A stretch of DNA of 37,281 nucleotides from Terriglobia bacterium (GCA_020072805.1 JAIQGC010000021.1:15498-52778); one strand, 5' to 3'; shown: positions 8,905-17,246, counted from the first letter of the stretch. Notes: generated by a model not told the origin, from the letters alone. Program-made: numbers and translations.

Positions 8905-9045
8905 TCATTCGGGCGTGAGGCGATGGCGGCCCTTCTTGCGGCGCGCGGCGATCACCTTGCGCCCGCCCTTGGTCTTCATTCGTACCCGGAAGCCGTGCGT
9001 CTTGCTCCGGCGGCGCTTGCGCGGCTGAAATGTACGCTTTGGCAA
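8905..9045 (-). CDS. rpmH: 50S ribosomal protein L34
   Basis: The 46-residue protein reads (M)[18 protein letters not shown] and then [20 protein letters not shown], a textbook L34. The start is TTG at 9045, supported by the invariant PKRTFQP and by AAGGGGG 6 bases upstream. An ATG four bases further upstream is in another frame. L34 heads the conserved rpmH-rnpA-yidD-yidC-jag operon, with a promoter at 9088-9116. Confidence 0.97.
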   Translation of the reverse strand: MPKRTFQPRKRRRSKTHGFRVRMKTKGGRKVIAARRKKGRHRLTPE

Positions 9046-9087
9046 AGCATTCCCCCTTGGCCCTTCTCGGCCGCTCTCAAAACAACT

Positions 9088-9116
9088 AGTTTAGACGGCC
9101 GAAGCGGCAGGGTCAA
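9088..9116 (-). promoter_or_regulatory. Sigma-70 promoter of the rpmH-rnpA-yidD-yidC-jag operon
   Basis: On the minus strand TTGACC (9116-9111) is followed by a 17-base spacer and TAAACT (9093-9088), giving 5/6 and 4/6 matches to consensus. The expected start is near 9081, leaving a leader of about 36 bases before the TTG of rpmH. Confidence 0.75.
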
Positions 9117-9493
9117 GGTAAGCGCGGCGATGGAAGAGCCTGAACACGTATTCAGGGATAGAATCCCGGGCCGGCCTTGGCCGCAGGCTCCGCGAGTCAC
9201 ACCCCCGGTCATAAACCGGGGCGCTGAATTTCTTAGGAGCCCGTTTGTTGTATCGGCCTTAATAGTATTTGGCGCTACGTAGCTTGTGATTATATGATAT
9301 ACCCACTACGTTAATGCCGTACAAGCGTGCGCAGTGAGACTAAGCCTGGCAGGGCAAGGCGCAGGCAGCACCGCGTCATCTCATGCCGCCACGCTGAATC
9401 GCCGCTGCAGCCCCGGAGTAACAGAATGGGGTTTTGCACGGAGCCGTCAAATGCAGCAGCTCTTATTTCAAGAAGACCGCCGGGAGCGAAAAC
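9117..9493. other. Intergenic region between the rpmH promoter and the YVTN surface-protein gene
   Basis: No gene is supported here. There is a hairpin CCCCGGT-CATAA-ACCGGGG at 9203-9221 and an AT-rich promoter-like stretch with TTGGCG (9269-9274), an 18-base spacer and TATGAT (9293-9298). If used, that promoter gives the downstream gene a leader of about 190 bases. dnaA, often found beside rpmH, is absent, and I find no match to TTATCCACA. Confidence 0.55.
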
Positions 9494-12400
9494 ATGGGTA
9501 TACCGCACGGTTCGACAGAAAGGTCTTTTCTGATTTCAACGCTGGCAAGTTTTTTTGTACTCCCAAAACCTGCACCAAGCCGGACACGTGCTGCGTGGCG
9601 GAGCTCCGTTTCCGCACGGCTTCTTTTGTGCGGCTTGCTTTGGCCCGGAACAGTGGCGGGGCAGTCGGTTACTGCCTCCGTAACGACCGGGACAGGACCA
9701 GAGATCATGGCAGTCAACCCGGTGACCAACAAAACGTACGTGGTCAACCTGACCGGGAACAGCGTAACCGTGATTGACGGAGCCACAAATGCCACGCAGA
9801 CCGTCGCTGCAGGGACACAGCCCATGGCCGTGGCCGTAAACCCTGTGACAAACAAGATCTACGTGACCAACTGGTTGAGCAACGACGTCACCGTCATCGA
9901 CGGGGCCACGAACACGACACAGACCGTGGCCGCTGGAACGAGTCCCTGGGCCGTAGCCGTGAATGCGGTGACCAATAAGATTTATGTGGGAAATGTCAGT
10001 TCAGGAACCTTGACCATTATCGATGGCATAACCAACAACACGCAGACCGTCTCCGCGGGAAGCATTCCGCGCGATGTGGCGGTGAATCCCGTCACGAACA
10101 AAATCTATGTCTTGAATCAGGCCAGCAACACATTGACGGTGGTGGATGGCGTCACCAATCTGACGCAGACCATTGCGACCGGTACGGGTCCCTGGGCCGT
10201 GGTCGTGAACCCCGTGACCAACATGATTTACGTGACGAACTACTACAGCGCCAACGTTACGGTGATCGACGGCGCGACGAACGCGACGCAGACGGTCGCC
10301 GCCGGAACCAATCCCTTCTGCGTGGCCTTGAACCCGGTGACCAACCAGATTTATGTGGCGAACGAAGTGAGCGCCAGCGTCACCGTCATTGACGGGGCCA
10401 CGAATGCCGCGCAGACGATTCCCGTTGGGGTGATTCCAACCGGACTCGCGGTGGATGTCTTGACGAACAAAATTTATGTCGCCGATGGCAATCTTACGGT
10501 CATCGATGGCGCCACGAATGCCACCACTCCCACCAAAGGATTAGTGTCGGGAGTCTACCCCCAGGCAGTTGTCCTCAATCCTGTAACCAACAAGATTTAT
10601 GCGGCCGACTATAACGGCAACAGAGTTCTGGTCGTTGACGGAGCAACCAATTCCACCGCGACGATTACCACGGGCAGCGGCCCCTGGTCTCTCGCGGCGA
10701 ATCCGGCCACCAACAGGATTTATGCGGCCAACGCCAACAGCAATACCGTGACGGTGGTGGATGGTTCCACGAACGCAACGACAACGGTCGCTGCCGGAAG
10801 CGGACCCTATGGCGTGGGGGTGAATTCACTCACCAACAAGATTTACGTCGCAAACATCAACAGCAATGACGTGACCGTCATCGACGGAGCCACAAATTCG
10901 ACGGCGACCATTCCCGCGGGCATTGGTCCCCGCGCCGTGGCGGTCAATCCGGTGACCAATAAAATTTATGTCCCGAACTACACCGACAACACCCTCACGG
11001 TGATCAATGGCCAGACCAACGCCACAACCACGGTCACAACCGGAATCACTCCCTACGCCGTGGCGGTGAACCCCGTAACCAATAAAATTTACGTGCCCAA
11101 TGCCAACGGCGGGAACGTGACCGTCATTGACGGGGTAACGAATGCGACGGCCACTGTCACGGTTGGAAACTCGCCGTACGATGTCGCGGTGAACACGCTC
11201 ACCAACAAAATCTATGTACCCAACATAAACAGCTCAAACGTCACCGTGATTGACGGCGCGACCAACACCACCTCAACCGTCACCACGGGAACATATCCCC
11301 GGTCCGTGGCGGTGAATCCCGTGACGAATAAGATTTACGTCGCCAACTGGGGCGGCAGTTCGGTGACGGTGATCGACGGCGCGACCAACAGCACGCAAAC
11401 CGTTGCAGCGGGAACCGCTCCCTGGGCCGTCAGCGTAAATCAGACGACCAATAAAATCTATGTCACAAACGACGGGAGCGGGAACGCCACGGTAATCGAC
11501 GGCGCCACCAACTCCACCACGACGGTCACGGCAGGCTCCAGTCCCGCAATGTTGACGGTGAACCTGGCCACCAATACTGCTTACATCGCCAACTGGGGCG
11601 GCGGCAACGTGACGGTCATAAAGGAAGTAAATGTCCAATCGGTTCCGCTTACGACGGCCATAGCTCCGCTGACCAATGATCTGGCCTCTTTCGCCACCCC
11701 GCCCACGTTCACCTTCACCACCACCGATACGTATGCTCCGAGCACTCCCGCCCTCCAGGGTGTTTACTACCAGGTGGATTCCTGGCAAAACCCGTGGCTT
11801 CCGGCCACCGGCAGTGGAAACAGCTTCAGCGGGCAGACTGCGCCGCTCCCGCTCGGCACGCACATCGTCTATGCGTATGCGGCTGACGCGCAATTGGCCA
11901 GCGCCAACAGCCGGAACAGTTCGGTGATTGGCAACATTACGGCTTACGTTTTCACCGTGGTTCCGGCGCCTACAACCACAGTTCTGGTCTCAAGCGCCAA
12001 TCCCGCCGTTCTTGGGGCGAGTGTGACCTGGACGGCCACCGTTGCCGAAGTCTCGCCCGGAACTGCCGTTCCTACCGGCAAGGTCACGTTCCTCGACGGC
12101 GCCGCCATTCTTGGCTCTGTTGCTCTGGACTCGTCCGGCGCGGCAGCATTCACCTCCGCGGCGCTGGCGCTCGGCGCTCATTCCATTACGGCAGCGTATG
12201 AAGGCGACCCCAACAATATGCTCAGCACGTCGTCCGCGCTGGTGCAGGACATACTTCAGAACACAACGACCGCGCTGTCTTCTAGCAGCAACACTTCTTT
12301 TTCGGGATCCCCGGTCATCTTCACGGCCACGGTAACGGCTGGCGGCTCCATAATGCCCACTGGCACTGTAAGCTTTCTCGATGGAACCACCTTGCTGGGA

Positions 12401-13072
12401 ACTGGCACATTGAACGCTTCCGGCGTGGCAACTTTCACCACCTCTGCTCTGGCTCTGGGCGCGCATTCCATCACGGCAGCGTATGGCGGCGACAACAACA
12501 ATCTGGCGAGCACATCGTCCGCACTGGCACTGACCGTCAATCCCGCCGATTTCACCATTGCCGTTAATCCGGCTGCCCGGACGATCTCCAGCGGTTCAAA
12601 CGTCGCATACACCTTGACCGTTTCGCCGCAAGGTAATTTCGCCTCCGTGATTAATTTTTCCTGCAGCGGCCTGCCGGTTCTGGCAGCATGCGTTTTCAGT
12701 CCCGCCACGCTGACTCCCAGCGCCTCCACGGTCACGACGACTCTTACCATCACCACGGCTGGCCCAGCCGCGTTGTTCGAACCACCCTTACCGCGAATGC
12801 CACCCGCTCTGCCGGCGTCCCGCTCGACAGCGCTGGCTCTTGCTCTTGCTCTCTTCTGCGTCCTGCTCTTTCCGCGCCGCCGCCAAAACGCGCGTAGCCT
12901 TCTGCTATCGGCCGGAGTGTTGCTGGCCGCCATCGGCCTTATGTCCGCCTGTGGCAGCACTAGCCACCCCTCGACACCTTCGGGAGCTTACGTCGTTCAG
13001 GTCACTTCTTCGTCCTCTCCCAGCACGGGAAGTGTGACTCACTCTGTCACAGCAGCGTTGACCATCCAATAG
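9494..13072 (+). CDS. Secreted YVTN-type beta-propeller protein with Ig-like repeats and a C-terminal membrane hairpin
   Basis: A predicted 1192-residue surface protein. A long basic N region is followed by a hydrophobic signal (RLLLCGLLWPGTVAGQ). Sixteen YVTN/YncE-type repeats of about 42 residues span roughly residues 66-711, with consensus AVNPVTNKIYVTN then VTVIDGATN. A linker domain follows. Two Ig-like repeats (about 825-1016) share PTGTVSFLDG and LGAHSITAAYEGD patterns, then a further beta domain. Near the C terminus are two hydrophobic segments separated by PRRRQNARS, and a last strand ending THSVTAALTIQ. The ATG at 9494 has GGAG seven bases upstream; a TTG 60 bases earlier is less likely. 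Proteins of this build are common in Acidobacteriota; ligand and role are unknown. The LMSACGS string resembles a lipobox but is internal. Confidence 0.87.
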   Translation: MGIPHGSTERSFLISTLASFFVLPKPAPSRTRAAWRSSVSARLLLCGLLWPGTVAGQSVTASVTTGTGPEIMAVNPVTNKTYVVNLTGNSVTVIDGATNATQTVAAGTQPMAVAVNPVTNKIYVTNWLSNDVTVIDGATNTTQTVAAGTSPWAVAVNAVTNKIYVGNVSSGTLTIIDGITNNTQTVSAGSIPRDVAVNPVTNKIYVLNQASNTLTVVDGVTNLTQTIATGTGPWAVVVNPVTNMIYVTNYYSANVTVIDGATNATQTVAAGTNPFCVALNPVTNQIYVANEVSASVTVIDGATNAAQTIPVGVIPTGLAVDVLTNKIYVADGNLTVIDGATNATTPTKGLVSGVYPQAVVLNPVTNKIYAADYNGNRVLVVDGATNSTATITTGSGPWSLAANPATNRIYAANANSNTVTVVDGSTNATTTVAAGSGPYGVGVNSLTNKIYVANINSNDVTVIDGATNSTATIPAGIGPRAVAVNPVTNKIYVPNYTDNTLTVINGQTNATTTVTTGITPYAVAVNPVTNKIYVPNANGGNVTVIDGVTNATATVTVGNSPYDVAVNTLTNKIYVPNINSSNVTVIDGATNTTSTVTTGTYPRSVAVNPVTNKIYVANWGGSSVTVIDGATNSTQTVAAGTAPWAVSVNQTTNKIYVTNDGSGNATVIDGATNSTTTVTAGSSPAMLTVNLATNTAYIANWGGGNVTVIKEVNVQSVPLTTAIAPLTNDLASFATPPTFTFTTTDTYAPSTPALQGVYYQVDSWQNPWLPATGSGNSFSGQTAPLPLGTHIVYAYAADAQLASANSRNSSVIGNITAYVFTVVPAPTTTVLVSSANPAVLGASVTWTATVAEVSPGTAVPTGKVTFLDGAAILGSVALDSSGAAAFTSAALALGAHSITAAYEGDPNNMLSTSSALVQDILQNTTTALSSSSNTSFSGSPVIFTATVTAGGSIMPTGTVSFLDGTTLLGTGTLNASGVATFTTSALALGAHSITAAYGGDNNNLASTSSALALTVNPADFTIAVNPAARTISSGSNVAYTLTVSPQGNFASVINFSCSGLPVLAACVFSPATLTPSASTVTTTLTITTAGPAALFEPPLPRMPPALPASRSTALALALALFCVLLFPRRRQNARSLLLSAGVLLAAIGLMSACGSTSHPSTPSGAYVVQVTSSSSPSTGSVTHSVTAALTIQ
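9690..11625 (+). repeat. Sixteen tandem ~126-bp coding repeats (YVTN propeller blades)
   Basis: The DNA encoding the propeller repeats every ~126 bases, each unit containing forms of 'gtgaccaacaagatttat' and 'gtcatcgacggcgccac'. Unit 7, around 10440-10530, is shorter. The similarity at the DNA level suggests expansion by duplication and possible copy-number change by recombination. Confidence 0.8.
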
Positions 13073-13201
13073 CGCAACGCACCGGACACATCTGCACTAG
13101 GCTTTTGTATGACGGAAAGCGAAAAGAACCAAGAGTAAACAGAACGGGCTCTGTGCGGACTGTAAAGGCATCAAGCCAAAAACTGAGCTATCCTGAGGCG
13201 A

Positions 13202-13408
13202 ATGCGCGAGGAAGGGAAGAAAGACGGAGGCGAGGTGGAGCGTGCGGGTCTGTGCTCCGACTGCGCCCACGCGCGGCGTGTGGAATCAGCGCGCGGGTCG
13301 GTGTTTGTGTTGTGCGATCGCTCGGCGAGCGACCCCGCCTACGCGAAGTATCCCCGCCTGCCCATGCGCGACTGCCCCGGCTACGCGCCCGCTAAGCGCG
13401 GCGGCTGA
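13202..13408 (+). CDS. Small four-cysteine (zinc-ribbon-like) protein of unknown function
   Basis: A 68-residue protein with C18-x2-C21, C38 and C58 in the pattern CSDCAHAR...VFVLCDRS...YPRLPMRDCPGY. The spacing suggests a small metal-binding fold, and the YPRLP...CPGY ending looks conserved rather than random. The start is ATG 13202; a GAGG lies 3 bases upstream, close for a Shine-Dalgarno. It stands alone between the YVTN gene and the convergent CGNR regulator. I cannot assign a function. Confidence 0.65.
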   Translation: MREEGKKDGGEVERAGLCSDCAHARRVESARGSVFVLCDRSASDPAYAKYPRLPMRDCPGYAPAKRGG

Positions 13409-13420
13409 GAGGGAAGTTCA

Positions 13421-14074
13421 TCACGCCGCATCCGTCCGGCGCGCGCGAAAACGCCGCACTTTGGCCAGGTTCCCGCAATCCCGCATGGTGCACCACTGCC
13501 GGCTGTGATTCTTGCTTCCGTCCAGAAAGAGCCATCCGCAGCGCTCTCCAGGACATTCCCGGACGCGCGCCAGGCCCGGCGAAGCCAGAAGCGCTGCCGC
13601 CGATTGCGCCACGGGCCACAGGGGACGATCGAGCTCGGTATCCCCGCCTTCCCAGCGCCAGACCCATTGCTTGTTCACAAATTGCAGGCGCTCACGCCCC
13701 CGGGCGATGGCCAGTTCTCCATTCAGCGCGGCCAAATCCGCTTTCTGCGGAGCATGACCAACCAGGACGGCTAGAAAAATGCTATAGATGGCTTCGCGCA
13801 GGCAAAGAGCCCGCGCAAAAACCGCGCGCCCGTCGCTTTCCTGCTGTTGCGCCCGGCGCACCAGTGCGCCTGCCTCGCGCTCCGTCACTGCGCCGCCAAG
13901 CTGGCTCCAGGACAGAAGATCTTCGTAGCCGAGCAACTGCTCGCGGAGAATTTCGCCGCCATTCGCGCGCCGGGGGGAGGGAGTTCGAATACGCCCGCCG
14001 ACGCTATTGACGAAATCCAGGCAGAGAGCGCCGGCAATAAATTTGAATGGCCCGGCTTGCGGGGCTTTGGTCAT
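13421..14074 (-). CDS. CGNR zinc-finger / ABATE-domain regulatory protein
   Basis: A 217-residue protein with an N-terminal ABATE-type helical domain (LCLDFVNSVGGR near the start) and a C-terminal CGNR zinc finger: RECPGERCGWLFLDGSKN, then RQWCTMRDCGNLAK. The four zinc ligands C-x4-C...C-x4-C and the CGN motif are intact, and a basic RRFRARR tail follows. Such proteins are thought to be stress-responsive DNA-binding regulators with a ligand-sensing N domain. It is transcribed away from the ABM/DinB pair across a 150-bp gap with palindromic sequence, so it probably controls that operon and itself. Confidence 0.88.
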   Translation of the reverse strand: MTKAPQAGPFKFIAGALCLDFVNSVGGRIRTPSPRRANGGEILREQLLGYEDLLSWSQLGGAVTEREAGALVRRAQQQESDGRAVFARALCLREAIYSIFLAVLVGHAPQKADLAALNGELAIARGRERLQFVNKQWVWRWEGGDTELDRPLWPVAQSAAALLASPGLARVRECPGERCGWLFLDGSKNHSRQWCTMRDCGNLAKVRRFRARRTDAA

Positions 14075-14109
14075 GACGGGAACTCCCTCGGCGTAACCTG
14101 CAAAATAGA

Positions 14110-14140
14110 CTTGACAAGTTACCTTGCGCCGGTGTATCTG
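14110..14140 (+). promoter_or_regulatory. Promoter and operator-like palindrome upstream of the ABM/DinB operon
   Basis: A perfect -35 TTGACA (14111-14116) sits inside the palindrome ACTTG-A-CAAGT (14109-14119). A TATCTG -10-like element follows at 18 bases spacing (14135-14140). A second imperfect inverted repeat, ACCATACCA...TGGTGGT, lies at about 14147-14165. The layout fits repression by the divergent CGNR protein; binding is inferred. Confidence 0.5.
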
Positions 14141-14225
14141 TATCTACCATACCACAGTATTGGTGGTTACGGACGCGCTTCCGGAATGACACTCCTCCCG
14201 CTGCGCCTCCCGAAAGGAGCCCGCT

Positions 14226-14531
14226 TTGATTACCCGCATCTGGCATGGGGTCACCCCCGCCGCCAAAGCCGACGAATACTACCGCTACGTAGAACGCACG
14301 GGGCTATCCGACTACCGCAAAACTCCCGGAAATCGTGGGGTCATGGTTCTGCGCAAGGTGGAAAAGGAGAAGGCCCACATCCTGGTTGTTTCCTACTGGG
14401 ACTCGATGGCCGCCATTGAAGCCTTTGCCGGAGCGGACACGGCCCGGGCGCGCTACTACCCGGAGGACGACAACTTTCTGCTGGAAAAAGAACCATTCGT
14501 GCAGCATTACGAGGTAGTGGAGAAAGCATGA
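14226..14531 (+). CDS. Antibiotic-biosynthesis-monooxygenase (ABM) fold protein
   Basis: A 101-residue alpha-beta-barrel protein of the dimeric ABM superfamily. Segments ITRIWHGVTP, GVMVLRKVE, HILVVSYWDSMAAIEAFAG and YPEDDNFLLEKEPFVQHYEV match the usual order of strands and helices. Members are cofactor-free monooxygenases, heme-degrading enzymes or stress proteins; the substrate here is unknown. It starts at TTG 14226 with AAGGAG six bases upstream. Its stop overlaps the start of the DinB-like gene by 4 bases (ATGA), so the two are translationally coupled. Confidence 0.85.
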   Translation: MITRIWHGVTPAAKADEYYRYVERTGLSDYRKTPGNRGVMVLRKVEKEKAHILVVSYWDSMAAIEAFAGADTARARYYPEDDNFLLEKEPFVQHYEVVEKA

Positions 14532-15028
14532 AAACGGACCTGTCCCTTTCGGCTGCGGCGGATTTCGCCGCACAACTCCGGGCCATTCATGAAGGCGATG
14601 CCTGGCACGGCCCCGCGCTCCGCGAATTGCTCTCCGGTCTTTCGCCGGCGCAGGCCGCCTCGCGCCCCTTCCCCAAGGCGCACAACATCTGGGAAGTGGT
14701 TCTGCATATCGCGGCCTGGGAGAACGTCTACCGCCAGCGGCTCGCAGGCATGGCCCTGGACAAGCCGGACGAGGGCAATTTTCCGCGGGTTGAAAGTCTC
14801 ACTCCGGCGGCGTGGGAACAAGCGCTCGCGCATCTGGAGCGCGTCCACAAGGAATTTCACCGCGCCGTGGCCTCGTTGCCGGAATCAGCCTTCGAACAAA
14901 TCGTTCCGGGCCGCCCATTCACGGTGCGCTTCATGTTGCAAAGCGCGATCCGCCACCACGTCTGCCACGCCGGCCAGATCGCCCTGTTGAAAAAAGCCGT
15001 AGTCCCTTCGGGTGTTCCAGCTCTCTGA
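14528..15028 (+). CDS. DinB-superfamily metal-binding protein
   Basis: A 166-residue four-helix-bundle protein of the DinB/YfiT superfamily. The typical metal ligands are visible: H60 in NIWEVVLHIAAWE and the C-terminal HHVCHAGQIALL motif. Family members include thiol-dependent transferases and many uncharacterised damage- or stress-inducible proteins. It overlaps the preceding ABM gene by ATGA and is opposed by the divergent CGNR regulator, which suggests a small inducible detoxification or stress operon. The chemical role is inferred only. Confidence 0.85.
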   Translation: MKTDLSLSAAADFAAQLRAIHEGDAWHGPALRELLSGLSPAQAASRPFPKAHNIWEVVLHIAAWENVYRQRLAGMALDKPDEGNFPRVESLTPAAWEQALAHLERVHKEFHRAVASLPESAFEQIVPGRPFTVRFMLQSAIRHHVCHAGQIALLKKAVVPSGVPAL

Positions 15029-15072
15029 CAAAGGAAGCGGTTCGGCACGCTTCGCTGTTGCCCGGGCCGAAC

Positions 15073-15627
15073 CTAAGCGCGCGGAATAAAAGGGAAGTAC
15101 TGCTCGTTGAAGAGATTGGCGTGGTGCTGCGCGTGCCCCGCGGTCATATAGGCGAGCGCACGGACGCTCACTTCCTTTTCGCTGGCGGTGCCGCGGCGCA
15201 GCCAGGCGGCTTCGTCGAAGCTGCGAAACAGGGCCACGCTGGCGCGGCGCACATGGGAGAACTCCTCGGCCAGGTCGGCCAGGCGGCGCGCGGCGAATCC
15301 GCCTTGGCGCACGTAGTCGTCCTGTTCGAAACCGGCCAGCGGGGTCTTATCGCCGCGGGCGATGCGCAGCGCGCGGTAGGTGAAAATCCGCTCGGTGTCG
15401 TTGACGTGTCCCAGCGCTTACTTCACGGTCCATTTTTCCTGGGCGTAGCGGAAATCGCCGTCGCGCTCGCCGCGTCCGGCAAAGAGCCGCAGATACAGCG
15501 TGGCCTGGTCCTCCAGAAAACGCAGCACGTCGTTTCCGGGAACCAGAGCAATATATTTTTCGTAGTAGGCGTTGTACTCGCCAGGCTCGGGCCGGGCCAC
15601 GACGATTCGTTTGGGTGCGGGAGCCAT
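15073..15627 (-). pseudogene. DinB-superfamily protein interrupted by an in-frame TAA
   Basis: One continuous frame encodes a 184-residue DinB-like protein except for TAA at 15418-15420 (codon 70). Before it the frame reads MAPAPKRIVVARP...KWTVK; after it ALGHVNDTERIFTYRALRIA and, at the end, AGHAQHHANLFNEQY. Homologues commonly have WxVKEVxGHxxDTER at this point, so a GAA-to-TAA change (Glu to stop) is the simplest reading. Both halves keep the expected His ligands. It starts 33 bases after ffh on the same strand; a GTG at 15663 overlapping the ffh stop is an alternative start. It may be a recent nonsense mutation or a base-call error; TAA is not a selenocysteine codon. Confidence 0.8.
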
Positions 15628-15659
15628 GTGCAAAAGTATACCCCCATCGCCCATGCGCT

Positions 15660-17006
15660 TCACGACATTCCGGAAAGTTTCCCGCCCAGACCGCGCAGTT
15701 TTCCGCGCGCGGCCATGGTCCCGTACTGCTTTATCATCGTGCGCATCTGCATGTATTGCTTGATGACTTGATTGACGTCCTGCACAGTGGTTCCGCTGCC
15801 GCGGGCGATGCGCTTGCGGCGCTTGCCGTCGATCACGTTGTGGTCGCCGCGCTCTTCGTTGGTCATGGAGTTGATGATGGCCTCGACCTGCTTCAGTTTC
15901 TTTTCGTCCACGTGCGCGTCGCGCGGCATGTTGGCCAGCGGGCCCATCTTGGGCAGCATGTCCATGATCTGCTCGAGCGGGCCCATCTTGCGGATCTGCT
16001 TGAGCTGGTCGCGGAAATCCTCGAGCGAGAACTCATTGTGGCGCATCTTGCGCTCGAGCTCCGCGGCCATCTTCCGGTCCACGGTCTGCTCGGCGCGCTC
16101 GATCAGCGACAGAATATCGCCCATGCCCAGAATGCGCGAGACGATGCGCTCCGGATAAAACGCCTCCAGCGCATCGTATTTTTCGCCCAGACCCACGAAC
16201 TTTACCGGCGCCCCGGTCACCTTGCCGATGGAAAGAGCCGCGCCGCCGCGCGCATCGCCGTCCAGCTTGGTCAGCACCACGCCCGTAAGCCCCAGCCGCT
16301 TGTGAAACTCTCCCGCCGAGCGCACTGCGTCCTGTCCGGTCATGGAATCGGCCACGAACAAAATTTCGCTGGGCTGCAGCTCCTTCTTGAGCATGCCCAG
16401 CTCGTTCATCAGCTCGTCGTCAATGTGCAGCCGCCCCGCGGTGTCCACGACGATCACGTCGGAGGCGGAAAGCTTGGCTTCGCGGATGGCGCCGCGCACG
16501 ATTTCCAGCGGCTTATCCGTCCCCGCGCCGGGCCATAGCGTTGTACCCACGGCCTTGGCCACCTGCGCCAATTGTTCGCGCGCGGCCGGGCGGTAGACGT
16601 CCGTGGAAACCACGATGGGCCGGTGGCCGTTCTGCGTCAGCCATTTGGAAAGTTTGCCCGTGGTGGTCGTTTTGCCCGAGCCCTGCAGCCCCACGATCAT
16701 CCACACCGAAGGGGGCCTCGATGCAAAGAGCGGCTTGGCGTGCTTGCCCAGCAGCGTGGTCAGCTCGTCGCGAACGATCTTGAGCACCTGCTGGTCCGGC
16801 GAGAGCTGCAGCATCACTTCGCTGCCCAGGGCCTTGGCGCGGATGGCGGCGAGCAGATCGTCGGCCACACCCACGTTCACGTCGCCTTCGAGCAGCGCCT
16901 CGCGGATCTCCCCCAGGGCGGTATCAATGTGCTCTTCGCTGAGCTTGCCCTGCCCGCGCAAATTCTTGAATGTGCGCTGCAGCTTTTCTGTCAGGTTCTC
17001 AAACAT
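15660..17006 (-). CDS. ffh: Signal recognition particle protein Ffh
   Basis: Ffh is the SRP54 GTPase that binds 4.5S RNA and signal sequences and delivers ribosomes to FtsY. The 448-residue protein shows the N domain (LTEKLQRTFKNLRG), the G domain with P-loop GLQGSGKTTTTGKL and DTAGRLHIDDELM, TKLDGDARGG, and GLGEKYDALEAFYPERIVSRILGMGD. The Met-rich M domain includes GSGTTVQDVNQVIKQYMQM. The start is ATG 17006, giving the standard MFENLTEKL. An open frame extends 50 codons further upstream but is translated from the dispersed repeat at 17043-17145 and is not real. A DinB-like pseudogene follows downstream. Confidence 0.97.
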   Translation of the reverse strand: MFENLTEKLQRTFKNLRGQGKLSEEHIDTALGEIREALLEGDVNVGVADDLLAAIRAKALGSEVMLQLSPDQQVLKIVRDELTTLLGKHAKPLFASRPPSVWMIVGLQGSGKTTTTGKLSKWLTQNGHRPIVVSTDVYRPAAREQLAQVAKAVGTTLWPGAGTDKPLEIVRGAIREAKLSASDVIVVDTAGRLHIDDELMNELGMLKKELQPSEILFVADSMTGQDAVRSAGEFHKRLGLTGVVLTKLDGDARGGAALSIGKVTGAPVKFVGLGEKYDALEAFYPERIVSRILGMGDILSLIERAEQTVDRKMAAELERKMRHNEFSLEDFRDQLKQIRKMGPLEQIMDMLPKMGPLANMPRDAHVDEKKLKQVEAIINSMTNEERGDHNVIDGKRRKRIARGSGTTVQDVNQVIKQYMQMRTMIKQYGTMAARGKLRGLGGKLSGMS

Positions 17007-17042
17007 GGTTTGTGACTCGTGCTTCGTGAAAAAAACAGCCTC

Positions 17043-17145
17043 TGTAGCCGCCCTCTTTAGAGGGCGGTCTTTTTGCCTGTTCAGCGCAACCCCCCGCGGT
17101 CTCCCGACCCTGTCGGGATAAATTCCGACCGCGGCTACAGCAAAA
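17043..17145. repeat. 103-bp dispersed MITE/REP-like repeat, copy 2
   Basis: Same element and same orientation as the copy at 5714, with 9-bp terminal inverted repeats TGTAGCCGC/GCGGCTACA and the same internal hairpins. It lies 36 bases upstream of the ffh start, in the region divergent to the peroxiredoxin gene, so it may form part of the ffh leader. No target-site duplication is obvious. Confidence 0.85.
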
Positions 17146-17221
17146 CCCGCAACCAACCTCGCTTCTTCATTGTAGAGAGCCGCGCGAAAGCGGTCAAACG
17201 CCCCCCGTTAAGATACCTTTG

Positions 17222-17246
17222 ACTTGTTCTCCTAAACTTGTTCTCC
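17222..17246. repeat. Direct repeat ACTTGTTCTCC upstream of the peroxiredoxin gene
   Basis: ACTTGTTCTCC occurs at 17222-17232 and again at 17236-17246, a 14-base period. It sits about 55-80 bases upstream of the TATACT -10-like element. It could be a regulator-binding direct repeat; no factor can be named. Confidence 0.4.

Noticed and set aside
9300-9493. Riboswitch such as a c-di-GMP (GEMM) element in the leader
   Set aside because: The conserved cores of that class (GGGCAAA and the tetraloop receptor part) are not found.
17007-17156. N-terminal extension of Ffh by 50 residues
   Set aside because: It is encoded by the dispersed repeat; the same peptide (RPRG..LNRQ..RPLKRAAT) appears opposite the other copy at 5714.
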